From Bradyrhizobium sp. sGM-13 (GTDB taxonomy: Bacteria > Pseudomonadota > Alphaproteobacteria > Rhizobiales > Xanthobacteraceae), in assembly GCF_018398875.1 (NCBI RefSeq), contig NZ_JAGWDK010000001.1:310001-374000 (forward strand): a stretch of DNA of 64,000 bases, given 5' to 3'. This document shows, in pieces, positions 18,419-28,055 of the stretch; position 1 is the first letter of the stretch, and each line of letters starts with the position of its first letter. A program made the translations under genes and the position numbers. The notes beneath the pieces are model-generated. The model worked only from the letters and a program-made list of their open reading frames with translations, had not been told where the DNA came from and made no database searches.

Positions 18419-18541
18419 CCGTCATTGCGAGCGAAGCGAAGCAATCCATCTCGCGGCATCACGGATGGGTTGATTGCTTCGTCGCGGAGCCTGTCATCGG
18501 GCGCGCATTCGCGCGACCCGTTGGCTCCTCGCAATGACGAC
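18419..18541. repeat. REP-like dispersed repeat, copy 3 (long form)
   Basis: It begins GTCATTGCGAGCGAAGCGAAG and ends CTCGCAATGACGAC, so its ends are inverted repeats of each other. The right half matches copy 2 (17174-17288) nearly base for base over about 65 positions. It lies between the dehydrogenase gene and the alcohol dehydrogenase gene. Confidence 0.85.
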
Positions 18542-18550
18542 GGCAACAAG

Positions 18551-19621
18551 CTACGGCGTCAGCACCGCGCGGCCGACCAGCTTACCCTTCTGCAAGTCGG
18601 CGAGCGCTTCGTTGGCTTTCGCGAGCGGCAGCGTCGTCACCGGAATCGGCGCGATCATCTTGTTTCGAACCAGTTCGAGCAATTCCTTGGTCTCGCGTAG
18701 GTTGCCGACATAGCTGCCCTGGATCGTGATCGCCTTGATCGGGATCAGCGGCAAAGCAAAGGTCGCACCGCCGCCGAACAGGCCGACAATGACGAGCTTG
18801 CCGCCCTTGGTCAGGCAGTCGAAGCCGAGCTGCGTGGTCTGCGCGTTGCCGACGAGGTCGATCACGGCGCGAATGGGTTCGCCGGCCTTTTTCGCGAGTT
18901 GCTCCAGCGCATCCGGCGCCTTGCCGTCAACGGTTGCAAGCGCACCGGCGGCCTCGGCCGCTTCGCGCTTGCGCGCATCGATGTCGACAACGATGGCGCC
19001 CTTGCCGCCCATCGCCTTTAGCAGCGACAGCGCCATCAGGCCGAGGCCGCCGGCGCCAAAGATGACGATCGGCGAGTTGAAGGCGAATTCGACCTTTTTC
19101 AGCGCACTATAGGTGGTGACGCCAGAGCAGGCATAGGGCGCCGCGGTGACGGGATCGAGTCCCTTCAGGTTCAACAGATATTTCGGGTTCGGCACTGTCA
19201 TGTGATCGGCATAGCCGCCATCGCAATACACGCCGAGCGAGTTCGGCTTGACGATGCACATGTTCTCGTCGCCGCCGACGCAGGTAGCGCATTTGCCGCA
19301 GCCGAGCCAAGGATAGACCAGGGCTACGTCGCCGACCTTGAGATCGCCTTTGTCGGCAGCGGTAACGTCGGGCCCGAACGCTACGACCTCGCCGACCGTC
19401 TCGTGGCCCATCGTGCGCGGCAGCGACACGCCGCGGTCCTTCAGCGACAGCGGCTTGCGGCCATGGCCGAGATCGTAACCACCTTCCCAGATATGGAGGT
19501 CGCTGTGGCAGACGCCGGCGGCCTTCACCTTGATCAGCACCTGCGTACCCGTGGGCTGCGGCGTCTCCTGATCCACCTCTTTCAGCGGTGCGTTGAACTC
19601 GGCGACTTGAAAACTCTTCAT
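18551..19621 (-). CDS. Zinc-dependent alcohol dehydrogenase (MDR family)
   Basis: This 356-residue medium-chain dehydrogenase has the catalytic zinc ligands C38 and H73-E74, the structural zinc cysteines C108, C111, C114 and C122, and the NAD-binding motif GAGGLGLM. It would interconvert an alcohol and an aldehyde with NAD(P). ATG 19621 is preferred because GAGAAG lies just upstream; the frame runs 25 residues further. It lies 118 bases after the peptide transporter operon on the same strand and might be its last member. The substrate is unknown. Confidence 0.88.
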   Translation of the reverse strand: MKSFQVAEFNAPLKEVDQETPQPTGTQVLIKVKAAGVCHSDLHIWEGGYDLGHGRKPLSLKDRGVSLPRTMGHETVGEVVAFGPDVTAADKGDLKVGDVALVYPWLGCGKCATCVGGDENMCIVKPNSLGVYCDGGYADHMTVPNPKYLLNLKGLDPVTAAPYACSGVTTYSALKKVEFAFNSPIVIFGAGGLGLMALSLLKAMGGKGAIVVDIDARKREAAEAAGALATVDGKAPDALEQLAKKAGEPIRAVIDLVGNAQTTQLGFDCLTKGGKLVIVGLFGGGATFALPLIPIKAITIQGSYVGNLRETKELLELVRNKMIAPIPVTTLPLAKANEALADLQKGKLVGRAVLTP

Positions 19622-19739
19622 CGCTTCTCTCCCGTCATTCTTGTTCTTGAACCATTTCTTGGGCGCTAGATACTTCTTGAGAACCGACATTGCCACGTCC
19701 GTCCCATCGAGACAAACGCGGGCGGCGCTCCCCGGGTAT

Positions 19740-20720
19740 TCAGATCAGCGGGTGATGGCAAGCCACGAACTGGCCCGGCGCCACAGCGCGCAGTTCCGGC
19801 ATCTCGTCGCTGCATCGTTGATCTGCGCGGGGACAGCGAGTGCGAAACCGGCAGCCGGACGGCGGCGCGATCGGCGACGGCGGCTCCCCCACGGGCACGG
19901 TTTCGGCGGGGCGCACATCCGGATCGGGCATCGGAATCGCTTCGATCAGGAGGGCGGTATAGGGATGCGCCGGCCTGGCGAAGAGCTGCTCGGAGGGGCC
20001 AACCTCGCAGAGACGCCCCAGATACATCACCGCGACGCGGTCGCTCACGGCTTTCACCACCGCGAGATCGTGCGCAATGAACAGCAACGTCAGCCCGAAC
20101 CGGGCCTTCATCTCCTCGAGCAGATTGAGTATCTGGGCGCGTATCGATACATCGAGCGCGGAGACCGGCTCGTCACATACGATGAACTCGGGATTGAGAA
20201 TGAGCGCGCGCGCGATGCAGATGCGCTGGCACTGGCCGCCGGAAAATTCATGCGGCAGCCGCCCGACGACGAGCGTCGGGTCAAGCCCGACCGCGCTCAG
20301 CACCTCGTAGACAAGCTGCCTGCGCCTCTCCGGATCCTTGACACCCGCGATCACCAGCGGCTCGGCGACGATATCGCCGATCTTGCGGCGCGGATTGAGC
20401 GAGGCGATCGGATCCTGGAAAATCAACTGCACGCGCCGGCGCATCAGCCGCAACACATCGCCTTGCATCGCCGTGAGATCGTGGCCATCGAACAGCACAC
20501 GCCCGGCGGTTGGTCGGCGCAGTTGCAGGACGGCGCGGCCGAGCGTCGATTTTCCGCAACCGGATTCGCCGACCAGACCCAGCGTTTCGCCGCGGGCGAT
20601 CTGCAAGGAGACGCCGGACACGGCATGAACGATCCTGGAACCGACAGGATACTCGACAACGAGATTGTCGACTTCGAGCAACGCGTCAGACGAAATCGAT
20701 GGAGCGGATTGCGGCATCAT
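19740..20720 (-). CDS. Peptide-type ABC transporter ATP-binding protein (DppF/OppF family)
   Basis: This 326-residue ATPase has Walker A GESGCGKST, signature SGGQCQR and Walker B FIVCDEPVSALD. Its C-terminal oligopeptide-transporter region carries the four-cysteine cluster GCRFRTRCPRADQRC...C that can hold a [4Fe-4S] centre. The start (ATGATG at 20720) overlaps the previous gene's stop by four bases. It is the last of five genes encoding a complete Dpp/Opp-type importer. Confidence 0.92.
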   Translation of the reverse strand: MMPQSAPSISSDALLEVDNLVVEYPVGSRIVHAVSGVSLQIARGETLGLVGESGCGKSTLGRAVLQLRRPTAGRVLFDGHDLTAMQGDVLRLMRRRVQLIFQDPIASLNPRRKIGDIVAEPLVIAGVKDPERRRQLVYEVLSAVGLDPTLVVGRLPHEFSGGQCQRICIARALILNPEFIVCDEPVSALDVSIRAQILNLLEEMKARFGLTLLFIAHDLAVVKAVSDRVAVMYLGRLCEVGPSEQLFARPAHPYTALLIEAIPMPDPDVRPAETVPVGEPPSPIAPPSGCRFRTRCPRADQRCSDEMPELRAVAPGQFVACHHPLI

Positions 20721-21712
20721 GCGTTGGCATCCGCGTGGGCTTCTATCGGGTGGAAGCAGGCGAACTGATGGGCCTTCGTCTCTGTCGCCTCGAGCGCCGG
20801 TTTCTCGTTCTGGCAGCGGGCCACCGCATAGCGACAGCGCGGCGAGAACGAGCATCCCTTCAGTGGCCGCGTCGGATCTGGCGGACGCCCCGATATCGCC
20901 GGCAGCGGCGTGTGGGGCGCGGCGTCGAGTTTGGGGAGCGCCGCCAGGAGCGCCTCGGTATAGGGCATCCGCATCTTCTTGAACAAGGCAGGCGTCGGCG
21001 CGCGCTCAACCACGCGGCCGGCATACATCACCGCAACTTCGTCGGTGCGGCCAGCGACGACGCCGAGATCGTGGGTGATGATGATCATTGCCATATGGCG
21101 GCGACGCTGCTCCCTCGCCAAGAGATCGAGGATCTGCGCCTGGATCGTGACGTCGAGCGCGGTGGTCGGCTCGTCGGCAATCAGGAGTTTTGGTTCGCAC
21201 GACAGCGCGATCGCAATTGCCACGCGCTGCCGCATCCCGCCGGAGAGCTGGTGCGGATACTGCGCCAGCCGCTGCTCGGGAGCCGGGATGCCGACCGCCG
21301 CGAGTAGCTCGACGCTGCGTCTGGTGGCGGCGGCGTCGTCCAGTTCGAGGTGCTCCTGCAATGTCTCGATCAACTGGGTCCCGATCGTGAGCACCGGGTT
21401 GAGCGAGGTCATCGGATCCTGAAATACCACCGCCAGCGACCGGCCGCGCAGCTTGCGCAGTTTCTCCGGCGGAAGCTGCAGCAGGTCCTGCCCATCGAAC
21501 ATCACCCGGCCGGAGAGCTTTGCCTTCTTAGGCAACAATTGCAGGACGGCCCGCGACAGCATCGTCTTGCCGCAGCCGGATTCGCCGACGATACCGAGCG
21601 TGCGCCCGGCGCCGACGGTGAGGCCGACATGATCTACCGCGCGCAGATTGCCGCGCGGGGTCGGAAGGTCGACCACGACATCTTCGACAGAAAGCAAGTT
21701 ATTCCCGTTCAC
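20717..21712 (-). CDS. Peptide-type ABC transporter ATP-binding protein (DppD/OppD family)
   Basis: This 331-residue ATPase starts at GTG 21712, overlapping the permease stop by four bases. Walker A is GESGCGKTM, the signature LSGGMRQR, and Walker B LLIADEPTTALD. The C-terminal GCSFSPRCRYAVARC cysteine cluster is typical of OppD/DppD. A long open frame upstream of the GTG belongs to the permease region and is not part of this gene. It pairs with the DppF-type ATPase. Confidence 0.92.
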   Translation of the reverse strand: MNGNNLLSVEDVVVDLPTPRGNLRAVDHVGLTVGAGRTLGIVGESGCGKTMLSRAVLQLLPKKAKLSGRVMFDGQDLLQLPPEKLRKLRGRSLAVVFQDPMTSLNPVLTIGTQLIETLQEHLELDDAAATRRSVELLAAVGIPAPEQRLAQYPHQLSGGMRQRVAIAIALSCEPKLLIADEPTTALDVTIQAQILDLLAREQRRRHMAMIIITHDLGVVAGRTDEVAVMYAGRVVERAPTPALFKKMRMPYTEALLAALPKLDAAPHTPLPAISGRPPDPTRPLKGCSFSPRCRYAVARCQNEKPALEATETKAHQFACFHPIEAHADANA

Positions 21713-22581
21713 AACGCGCCCTGTCGTGGATCGGTCAGCGCTCGCAGCGTGTCGCCGACCAGATTGAAGGAAAGCACGGTAAGGAACATCGCCGCCGCCG
21801 GCAGGAACGCGAGCCGCGGGGCCACGTCGAGGCTCTCGCGCCCCTCCCCGATCATGCTGCCCCAGCTCGAGATCGGCGGCGGCACGCCGAGGCCGAGGAA
21901 TGACAACGAGCCCTCGACGACGATGGTAATGGCAACGCCGAGCAGGAAGAAGGCAAACAGCGGCAGGATCACGTTCGGCAACAGTTCGCGCAACAGGATG
22001 CGCGCATGCGTGGCACCCAGTGCCTGCGCCGCGATAACGAATTCGCGCCGTGACAACGTCAGCGTCGCAGCGCGCGCCACCCGCATGAAGGCGGGAACGC
22101 CAAGGAAGCCGAGAATGAGAGTGAGATTGAGAATCGACTGCCCGAGATAGGCCGTTACGGCCAGCGCCAGGATAAGTGGCGGAAAGGCCAGCAGCACGTC
22201 CATGCTGCCGACAACGATCGATTCGAACCGGCCGCGGAAATAGCCCGCGAGCATGCCGAGTGCGCCGCCGATGGTGAGCCCAATTACAGGTGCGCAGAGA
22301 CCGACCACGAGCGAAATCCGCGCACCGTAGATCAAGCGCGAAAGTTCGTCGCGGCCGAGCCCGTCGGTCCCTAGCCAATGTTCCGCAGAGAACGGGGCCC
22401 GCCGTTCAAGCATGTCCATGTCGGTCGGGCTCGGCAGCGGCAGGGCAGGCGCAAAGACTGCCATCGCGAAAACGAAAGTCATCCAGCCGATCGCCGCCCA
22501 GAACAGCATGCCACGCCGCCGGCCCTTGCGCGCAGGCTGGGTTACAGCAACCTCGGCAACATCGAGTTCAAGCGTGGCCAT
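21709..22581 (-). CDS. Peptide-type ABC transporter permease (DppC/OppC family)
   Basis: This 290-residue membrane protein shows the OppC N-terminal helix followed by HWLGTDGLGRDELSRLIYGA, the classic entry motif of DppC. The EAA loop is around FVIAAQALGATHARILLREL. It overlaps the DppB-type gene by 14 bases and the DppD-type gene by four, so the operon is tightly coupled. Confidence 0.93.
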   Translation of the reverse strand: MATLELDVAEVAVTQPARKGRRRGMLFWAAIGWMTFVFAMAVFAPALPLPSPTDMDMLERRAPFSAEHWLGTDGLGRDELSRLIYGARISLVVGLCAPVIGLTIGGALGMLAGYFRGRFESIVVGSMDVLLAFPPLILALAVTAYLGQSILNLTLILGFLGVPAFMRVARAATLTLSRREFVIAAQALGATHARILLRELLPNVILPLFAFFLLGVAITIVVEGSLSFLGLGVPPPISSWGSMIGEGRESLDVAPRLAFLPAAAMFLTVLSFNLVGDTLRALTDPRQGAL

Positions 22582-23518
22582 GGCGAATCCTGGGATCGAG
22601 AACCGCGTAGAGCATGTCGACGATGAAGTTCATGATGACGAAGCCCGCCCCGACCAATAACACTACCCCCTGCAGAATGATCAGGTCACGCGTCAGAATC
22701 GCACCGATCAGCAGCCGGCCAATGCCCGGAAGCGCAAAGATCGTCTCAACGATGACAGCGCCGCCGATCAGCCGGCCGATATTGATGCCGGTGATCGTGA
22801 CCAAGGTCAGCGACGATGGTTTGAGAGCATGCACGAAGAGGATTCGTGCCGGCGTCAGGCCTTTTGCCTTGGCGAGCGCGATATAGTCTTCCTGCAAGGT
22901 CGCAATCATGTCGGAACGCAGCACGCGCATGATGCTCGGCCATTCCGCCAGTGCCAGCGTCAGCGACGGTAAAACGAGGAAGCGCAGGTTGGCGAGCGGG
23001 TCTTCGGCAAACGGCACATAGCCGGTGGCCGGCAGCCAGCGCAGTTCGACCGCGAAGAAATAGATCAACAGGATCGCCGACAGGAAGGTCGGCACAGACA
23101 ACATGCCGAAAGCAGTGCCGGTCATGAAGCGATCGAACGGTCCACCGCTCCGCGCCGCGCAGATGATCGCTAAGGGAACACCGATTCCGAGCGCGCCGAG
23201 TTGTGCCAACAACATCAGTTCGAGCGAGACCGGCAGCCGCTCGGCGACCGCCTGCAGCACCGTCTGTCCGGTGCGGAACGAACGGCCGAAATCACCCTGC
23301 ACGATGTTGCCGAGCCAGCCGAAGTAACGGACATAGATCGGCTGATCGAGTCCCATGTCCTTGCGCAGCGCGGCGACGTTCTCCGGCGTTGCCTGGTCGC
23401 CGAGGATCGTATAGGCGAGATCGCCCGGCAACAGGGACGCAATGAAGAACGTCAACAGCGATACGGCGATCAGGACCGGTATCAGGTACAGAAGCCTATG
23501 CGCCACAAACAGCAGCAT
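22568..23518 (-). CDS. Peptide-type ABC transporter permease (DppB/OppB family)
   Basis: This 316-residue permease has the typical DppB N-terminus (RLLYLIPVLIAVSLLTFFI), the DQATPENVAALRKDMGLDQP loop, and the EAA region EDYIALAKAKGLTPARILF. It forms the membrane channel with the DppC-type partner. It starts six bases after the binding-protein gene ends. Confidence 0.93.
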   Translation of the reverse strand: MLLFVAHRLLYLIPVLIAVSLLTFFIASLLPGDLAYTILGDQATPENVAALRKDMGLDQPIYVRYFGWLGNIVQGDFGRSFRTGQTVLQAVAERLPVSLELMLLAQLGALGIGVPLAIICAARSGGPFDRFMTGTAFGMLSVPTFLSAILLIYFFAVELRWLPATGYVPFAEDPLANLRFLVLPSLTLALAEWPSIMRVLRSDMIATLQEDYIALAKAKGLTPARILFVHALKPSSLTLVTITGINIGRLIGGAVIVETIFALPGIGRLLIGAILTRDLIILQGVVLLVGAGFVIMNFIVDMLYAVLDPRIRHGHA

Positions 23519-23524
23519 GGAAGA

Positions 23525-25066
23525 TTATTCCAGCCAGGTGCCGGAGACGTCCACCACCCCGCTGTACATTTTTGGCAAGCCCTTAAGCTTAGCGCTCGAC
23601 AGCGCGTAATAGGTGTTCTGGAAAGTCCAAAACCAGATCGCTTCCTTGTTGATGATACGGCTGATCGCGCAATAGTCCTCGATGCGCTTGTTCGTGTCGG
23701 CCGTGGTTCGCGCCTGCTCAAGCAACTTGTCGAGTTCGGGATTGGAATAGTTGGCGAGCGCCACCGGGCTGCCGGTACGGAAGTTGGCATACATCTGGAT
23801 GTCAGGATCGGCGAGATCGATGATTCGCCACGGCGTCAGTTGAAACTGGCGCATGAAGGCACGCGGCGGGATAGTGGCCTGATCGACCTGCTCGATCTCC
23901 ATGTTGGCACCAGCCCGCTTCCACAATTGTTGTAGCACCTGGCCAACGGTGCGCCCACGGGGTGTCGCGGTGACGAGCATCTTGAAATCGACAGGCTTGC
24001 CGTAGTCCTTGATCAGTGCCTTGGCCTTCTCAAGGTCTTCGGGAAGCGCACCATCGTCCTTGCATTTGACCCAGGAGCCGTCGCCGTAGGGGTTGCTGGC
24101 AGGCCTTGCGAGACCATTGGTAATTGCCTGCGACATCTTCTTGCGGTCAAGCGCCATGACCAGCGCCTGGCGGACACGCACATCGTCGAACGGCGCGACC
24201 TTGGTGTTGAAGGCGTATACCTGCGCGCCGGACCCGACATAGGTGTGCACGGTCAGCTTCGGATCCTTCTGCGCCTTCATGATGTTGTCGGCGTCGTATT
24301 CGTCGTCCCAGATGATATCGGCCTCGCCGGATTGCAGGCTGGCAAACCGCGATTGCGCGTCCGGCAGCGGCTTCAACGTGATGCGGTCGAGATAGGGGCG
24401 GCCCTTGTTCCAATAGTCGGGATTTTTCTCAAGCACCATGCGGTCGCCCGCGCTCCATGACTTCAGGATATAAGGTCCGGTGCCGACGGGATTGCGGTTG
24501 TAGTCATCGCCCTTAGTCTTCCACGCGGTTGGCGACTGCACCGAATTGTTGGCGCTAGCAAAGCTCACAAGTGCCGGCATGTTCACCTGTGGGTCGTTCA
24601 GATTGTAGACCACTGTCAGCTCGTCGGGTGCCTGCACGTTGTTGACGTAGGCGATGTAAAAGGCACAGCGGCACTTGTTGGCAGGATCTTTCTGCCGATC
24701 GAAATTTTCCTTGACCGCTTGGGCGTTGAAAGGTGTGCCGTCGTGGAATTTGACGCCAGGTCGCAGCTTGAAGGTCCAAGTCTTGAAGTCCGCGGAAGGA
24801 GTCCAGGACAGCGCAAGTTTCGGTTGCACACCGCCCTTATCGTCCAGAGTCGTTAGAGTGTCGAAAATCGCCGCTGCTGCAGTTCCGGCCGAGGTATCGA
24901 ACACACCGACTTTCAGAGGATCGAAACCGGGGATATCGAGCTCAAGGCCGAAGGTGATGCTGCCGCCCGCTTTCTGCGCGTTGGCCGGCATTGCTGACAA
25001 CGCCACGCCAAATCCCGCCACAAGAAATATTCGCGCGAGCGCGCTCAAACGGATCACCGCTTTCAT
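23525..25066 (-). CDS. ABC transporter substrate-binding protein, family 5 (peptide/nickel type)
   Basis: This 513-residue periplasmic receptor has a Sec signal peptide ending at MPANAQ near residue 31. The mature protein has the SBP_bac_5 fold (FKLRPGVKFHDGTPFNAQAV and NPVGTGPYILKSW). The start at 25066 has GGAGGG eight bases upstream. Such receptors bind dipeptides, oligopeptides, glutathione or other amphipathic ligands. The neighbouring CoA-transferase and dehydrogenases hint at a non-peptide carbon source, but this is inference. Confidence 0.9.
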   Translation of the reverse strand: MKAVIRLSALARIFLVAGFGVALSAMPANAQKAGGSITFGLELDIPGFDPLKVGVFDTSAGTAAAAIFDTLTTLDDKGGVQPKLALSWTPSADFKTWTFKLRPGVKFHDGTPFNAQAVKENFDRQKDPANKCRCAFYIAYVNNVQAPDELTVVYNLNDPQVNMPALVSFASANNSVQSPTAWKTKGDDYNRNPVGTGPYILKSWSAGDRMVLEKNPDYWNKGRPYLDRITLKPLPDAQSRFASLQSGEADIIWDDEYDADNIMKAQKDPKLTVHTYVGSGAQVYAFNTKVAPFDDVRVRQALVMALDRKKMSQAITNGLARPASNPYGDGSWVKCKDDGALPEDLEKAKALIKDYGKPVDFKMLVTATPRGRTVGQVLQQLWKRAGANMEIEQVDQATIPPRAFMRQFQLTPWRIIDLADPDIQMYANFRTGSPVALANYSNPELDKLLEQARTTADTNKRIEDYCAISRIINKEAIWFWTFQNTYYALSSAKLKGLPKMYSGVVDVSGTWLE

Positions 25067-25217
25067 GGATATTCCCTCCGATATGTCGTTCGTCCGGTAT
25101 TCCGGATCGTCGATGTCTATCGGAGATTGTCCGGAAACGCCGTCACGGGCAAGGGCGTTTGCAAGCCGCGGATGAAAAGCCGCAGCATCGACACCCTTGC
25201 GTCGCGACGCGCTGCCG

Positions 25218-26423
25218 TCAGGCGCGCTCGGCCAACTGCGCCTTGCCGGCGAAGGATGCGATCTCACCCTCCGACAGACCGGTCTCCTTCAGGTAGGCGC
25301 GCGTGTGCTCGCCGAGCGTCGACATGCGCTTCGCCGCCGACACGTTGGCGCCCGACATGCGGAACGGCAAATTGAGGACCTTGAAGGTGCCGCCGCCGTC
25401 CTCCACTTCGGCCAATGCGCCGCGATGGGCAATCTGCGGATCGCGCAGCGCCTCGGAGACCGTGCGATAGGCCGATGAGGGAACGCCATGCGCATTAAGC
25501 GCGGTGAGGCACTGCGCGGTCGTCACGGTGCGCGACCATGCTTCCACGCCTTCCATCAGGCTCGTCCAGTTTTCCCTCCGATCGGAATATTTGGCAAAGC
25601 GCGGATCGCTCACCCATTCCGGATGACCGATCACCAGCATCAGGCTCTGGAAGGTTTTCTCGCTGGCGATCGCCATCATCACATAGCCGTCCGTGGTTTC
25701 GATCGGGCCGAACATCGGCCGTTGCGTCGGCTTCACTTCGAATTGCGACCATTGCAGTTCGTTCAACGTCAGGCTCAGCATGGATTCCAGCATCGAGACG
25801 TCGATATGCTGGCCCTGCCCGGTTGTCGTGCGCTGATACAGCGCCGCCGAGATCGCGCCGAATGCGTAGACTCCGGTGAGTACGTCGGCGTGATAGATGC
25901 CGCAATAGTCCGGCCGGCTTCGTCCCGGCTGGTAGGCCAGATGCGCCATCTCATAGCCTGATGCCGCGTGAATCACCGGCGCATAGGCAGGCAGCTCCGC
26001 CGATGGCCCGGTCTGGCCATATCCGGAGATCGAGCAATAGACCAGTTTCGGATTGAGGCCGTGCAGGGAGGCATAATCGAGCTTCAATCGCCGCATCACG
26101 CCGGGGCGAAAATTCTCCACCAGCACGTCTGCAGTCGCGACCAATCGGCGAACGGCCTCGGCGCCCCTGGGTGATTTCAGATCGAGCACCAGACTGTTCT
26201 TGCCGACATTGAGCTGGCCGAAGGCGGTCGAACAATTATTCCGCACCGGCGGACGGGTCCGCATCGTCTCGCCTTCCTCGGTTTCAATCTTGATGACCTC
26301 GGCGCCCATATCGGCTAGCATGCGCGTGCAGTGAGGCCCGGCAATCGTGGTTGAGAAATCGAGGACGCGCAGGCCTGCGAAGCTGCCTGTCATATTCCTC
26401 TGCTCGTTACCGGCTATCGTCAT
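25218..26423 (-). CDS. Family III CoA-transferase (CaiB/BaiF type)
   Basis: This 401-residue enzyme would move CoA between carboxylic acids. It has LRVLDFSTTIAGPHCTRMLADMGAEVIKIE at the N-terminus, the catalytic aspartate in IYHADVLTGVYA, and the QGQHIDVSMLES motif of the family. ATG 26423 has AAGGAG ten bases upstream; ATG 26393 is an alternative with a close GAGGAA. It lies 151 bases before the binding-protein gene of the peptide-type importer on the same strand, so it may activate the acid that the transporter brings in. Confidence 0.9.
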   Translation of the reverse strand: MTIAGNEQRNMTGSFAGLRVLDFSTTIAGPHCTRMLADMGAEVIKIETEEGETMRTRPPVRNNCSTAFGQLNVGKNSLVLDLKSPRGAEAVRRLVATADVLVENFRPGVMRRLKLDYASLHGLNPKLVYCSISGYGQTGPSAELPAYAPVIHAASGYEMAHLAYQPGRSRPDYCGIYHADVLTGVYAFGAISAALYQRTTTGQGQHIDVSMLESMLSLTLNELQWSQFEVKPTQRPMFGPIETTDGYVMMAIASEKTFQSLMLVIGHPEWVSDPRFAKYSDRRENWTSLMEGVEAWSRTVTTAQCLTALNAHGVPSSAYRTVSEALRDPQIAHRGALAEVEDGGGTFKVLNLPFRMSGANVSAAKRMSTLGEHTRAYLKETGLSEGEIASFAGKAQLAERA

Positions 26424-26621
26424 TCTCGTGTAACTCCTTGGGCCTAACGGCACTTGTTGTTGGCGCGGCGTGACCCTAATGGGCGCCGCCGCGGCAGGAA
26501 AGCCTTTCGCATCAGGAACCGATAGCTAGGGCCCGGCATTGTCGTCAGTAGACTGGACCTTGGAATAAACTGGACCCTTTCTTGCATTTCCTCTCATCAG
26601 AGGCTGGTAGAGGGCATTCCT

Positions 26622-28049
26622 TTGAGAGTCTTATTCATCACTACGGAAATGGATGATTTCGTCCGGGTGGGCGGGCTTGCCGCCGTGTCCGCCGCCCTGC
26701 CCCGGGCGCTTCGCCGACGAAGCGACGTCAGGGTCATGCTGCCCGGCTACCGGGACGTCGTCGAGCAACTCACCCACATTGATATTGTTGGACAATGTGA
26801 CCCGCTGGCGGAGATGCCGGCCTGCTCGGTCGGGCGGGCCGCGACTAAGGACGGCCTGCCGGTCTACGTCCTGCTCTGCCCGCAATTATATGACCGGCCC
26901 GGCAACCCCTATGGCGATGAGTCCGGCCGCGACTGGCCCGACAACGACATCCGCTTCGGGCGGCTTGCATCCGCTGCCGCCGAACTTGCCTTGGGCAAGG
27001 TGGACAAGAATTGGACAGCGGACCTGGTTCACGCCAATGACTGGCAGGCTGCGTTGACGCCGGCCTACCTGGCTTGGAAGGACGCAAAAGTTCCTTCGAT
27101 CCTGACCATCCACAACCTCGCCTATCAGGGACTCTTTCCCGCAGACTCGCTGCGCCGCATCGGGGCGCCTGAAAGCTCCTTCCACATCGACGGGCTCGAA
27201 TTCTACGATCACGTGTCGTTCCTGAAAGGCGGCCTCGTCTACGCCTCACATCTGACCACCGTCAGCGCGACCTACGCAAAGGAGATCACGACGCGCGAGC
27301 TCGGCTGCGGGCTCGAAGGCCTGCTGAAGCGCCGCTCGGACGCCGATCAACTGACCGGCATCCTGAACGGCATCGATGAAAGCTGGGATCCGCGCGCCTG
27401 CGCACAATTGGCGCAGACCTTTGGCGCCGGCGATTGGGAGGGCAAGCAGGCGAACGCGAACTATGTCCGCAAGCAGTTTGGCCTGGCGGTGTCACGCGGG
27501 CCGATTTTTGCGCTTGTCGCCCGGCTCGTCCACCAGAAGGGCGTCGACCTCGTATTGTCAGCCGCCGACAAAATCATCGATGCCGGCGGCCAGATCGTCG
27601 TGACCGGCAGCGGCGAACCCCACATCGAGAAGGCGCTGGTCGAGGCACATCTGCGCCGGCCGGACGCGATCGGTGTCGTCATCGGCTTCAACGATGGACA
27701 GGCGCGGCGGATGTTTGCCGGCAGCGATTTCACGCTGATGCCGTCACGGTTCGAGCCGTGCGGGCTGAGCCAGATGTATGCGCAGCGGTTCGGATCGCTG
27801 CCGATCGGTCACCAGACCGGCGGGCTGGCGGAGACCATCAAGGACGGTGAAACCGGATTCCTGTTCTCGAAGCCGTCGCCGGAGTCGTTTCTCGGCGGCG
27901 TGCGGCGGGCGTTCGAAGCTTTCCGCGCCAAGGACCGGCTCGACACGATGCGACGCAACGCAATGGCTCGATCGTTTAGCTGGGATCTTTCGGCCGCCTG
28001 CTACAACGCGCTCTACCACAAGACGGTCGCGCCTTCGATCGCCGCGTAA
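26622..28049 (+). CDS. glgA: Glycogen synthase (ADP-glucose type)
   Basis: This 475-residue GT5 glycosyltransferase extends alpha-1,4-glucan from ADP-glucose. It has the N-terminal donor loop VRVGGLAAVSAALPRAL (the family has KxGGL; here R replaces K), HANDWQAALTPAYL, the LTIHNLAYQG motif and the C-terminal nucleotide site GLSQMYAQRFGSLPIGHQTGG. It starts with TTG 26622, about eight bases after AGAGGG; no ATG fits the conserved N-terminus. It stands apart from other glg genes and converges with the patatin gene six bases away. Confidence 0.93.
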   Translation: MRVLFITTEMDDFVRVGGLAAVSAALPRALRRRSDVRVMLPGYRDVVEQLTHIDIVGQCDPLAEMPACSVGRAATKDGLPVYVLLCPQLYDRPGNPYGDESGRDWPDNDIRFGRLASAAAELALGKVDKNWTADLVHANDWQAALTPAYLAWKDAKVPSILTIHNLAYQGLFPADSLRRIGAPESSFHIDGLEFYDHVSFLKGGLVYASHLTTVSATYAKEITTRELGCGLEGLLKRRSDADQLTGILNGIDESWDPRACAQLAQTFGAGDWEGKQANANYVRKQFGLAVSRGPIFALVARLVHQKGVDLVLSAADKIIDAGGQIVVTGSGEPHIEKALVEAHLRRPDAIGVVIGFNDGQARRMFAGSDFTLMPSRFEPCGLSQMYAQRFGSLPIGHQTGGLAETIKDGETGFLFSKPSPESFLGGVRRAFEAFRAKDRLDTMRRNAMARSFSWDLSAACYNALYHKTVAPSIAA

Positions 28050-28055
28050 TCCGAT

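Noticed and set aside
17174..18541. The two long REP-like repeats considered as ends of a mobile element carrying the dehydrogenase
   Set aside because: The copies are in direct orientation, no transposase lies between them, and a third copy at 241-323 is unrelated to any such unit.
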